Positions 63,501-64,000 of a DNA stretch of 64,000 nt are shown here, one piece after another; position 1 is the first letter of the stretch, and every line of letters begins with the position of its first letter. Position numbers and translations under genes: made by a program. The notes below the pieces were generated by a model that ran no database searches, had not been told where the DNA came from, and saw only the letters and a list, made by a program, of their open reading frames with translations. Source of the stretch: JAWKWH01 sp965204295 (GTDB lineage: Bacteria > Pseudomonadota > Alphaproteobacteria > Rhizobiales > Rhizobiaceae); the NCBI GenBank assembly GCA_965204295.1, contig OZ241973.1, positions 1,240,001 through 1,304,000 on the forward strand, given 5' to 3'.

Positions 63501-63899
63501 CTAGCTATCGTCGTCATCGCTTTCAACCTTGACGATTCCGGATACGTCCTCGTCATCTTCATCCGGAGTGAGAAACGTATCGCCCTCATCGCTGTCGTCG
63601 TCGATGCCGGCTGCATCGTCATCGGAATTATCGTCAACATTCGGGTCGGCCGGCGGGTCGTCTCCGATGTCCTCCTCTTCCGCATCTTGCAGCGAGACAA
63701 TTTCCGCACCTTCATCCTCGGCTTCGGTTTCTGTTTCCTCGACCTCTTCTTTCTCCTCGGTCTTCAAGTCCGCCTCGAAAAAGGAAAGGGGATAGCTTTT
63801 GCCCGTATAGGGAGAAACGACAGGAACACGGTCCAGGTCGTAAAACTTTCGCCCGGTCTCCGGGTCGACACGCTTGGCGCCAAGTTCGGGTTTTGCCAT
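63501..63899 (-). CDS. FYDLN-type acidic protein (TIGR02300 family)
   Basis: 132 residues from an ATG at 63899 (an upstream frame extends but lacks the family start). N-terminus MAKPELGAKRVDPETGRKFY with DLDRVPVVSPYTGKSYP, the FYDLN signature, followed by a very acidic tail of Asp/Glu (about 55-132). Function unknown; in Rhizobiales it is next to a tRNA-Ala and aroA-cmk-rpsA genes, so this shows backbone resumes to the right of the island. Confidence 0.93.
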   Translation of the reverse strand: MAKPELGAKRVDPETGRKFYDLDRVPVVSPYTGKSYPLSFFEADLKTEEKEEVEETETEAEDEGAEIVSLQDAEEEDIGDDPPADPNVDDNSDDDAAGIDDDSDEGDTFLTPDEDDEDVSGIVKVESDDDDS

Positions 63900-64000
63900 G
63901 ACAAACGCCTCGATGGTCGGGAACCGGATTCCGGTGCTCAAATTCAGTAAACCGGGCGATTCCGACACGAAAAATCCCGGTCCCCATAACTTCAAGAATC

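Overview
The window reads as chromosome of an alphaproteobacterium of the order Hyphomicrobiales (Rhizobiales; the Phyllobacteriaceae/Rhizobiaceae neighbourhood). The basis is gene content and order: aerobic cobaltochelatase genes cobS-cobT beside a J-domain gene and bolA; aroK-aroB-CorC; a tiny membrane protein before xerD, then accA, an L,D-transpeptidase and a TusA-like gene; rpoZ-rsh-pyrE-DUF2062-acpS; and a tRNA-Ala next to a FYDLN-type acidic protein gene.

Bases 1 to about 40,150 are an ordinary, densely packed chromosomal backbone: housekeeping genes (aspS, gloB, rpmB, cobST, aroKB, xerD, accA, a D,D-carboxypeptidase, rpoZ, rsh, pyrE, acpS), a gluconate/idonate cluster (gluconokinase and 5-ketogluconate reductase divergent from idonate dehydrogenase and 6-phosphogluconate dehydrogenase), and a TRAP transporter with a fused QM membrane subunit. 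Only two genes here look damaged: a DUF985 cupin remnant after gloB, and a frameshifted phytase/esterase-like gene coupled to cobT.

Bases about 40,150 to 63,287 form an accessory island between acpS and tRNA-Ala. Its left edge is a mosaic: a truncated alpha/beta hydrolase with a premature stop, a GIY-YIG nuclease gene between two near-identical 34-bp copies of an HsdS (type I restriction specificity subunit) 3' end, and an IS5-family scar. The interior looks like a catabolic locus for a sulfated, carboxylated or sugar-derived compound: a GntR/HutC regulator with a palindromic operator, a tripartite tricarboxylate transporter (tctCBA), a cytoplasmic cysteine-type sulfatase, two complete two-subunit transketolases in opposite gene order, an aldehyde dehydrogenase, an enolase-superfamily (mandelate racemase type) gene, a formylglycine-generating enzyme that can activate the sulfatase, a second sulfatase cut by an IS3 scar, an alkyl-sulfatase-type metallo-beta-lactamase gene, a TAXI-type TRAP transporter and a short-chain dehydrogenase.

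The island is decaying. The enolase, second sulfatase, alkyl sulfatase, aldehyde dehydrogenase 5' end, TAXI binding protein 3' end and an SDR remnant all show frameshifts, stops or deletions, and the right edge (about 61.0-62.9 kb) is a graveyard of IS630- and IS481-like elements followed by an AT-rich gap. The pairing of sulfatase, formylglycine-generating enzyme and two split transketolases is the most unusual biology here; its substrate is not determinable from sequence alone.
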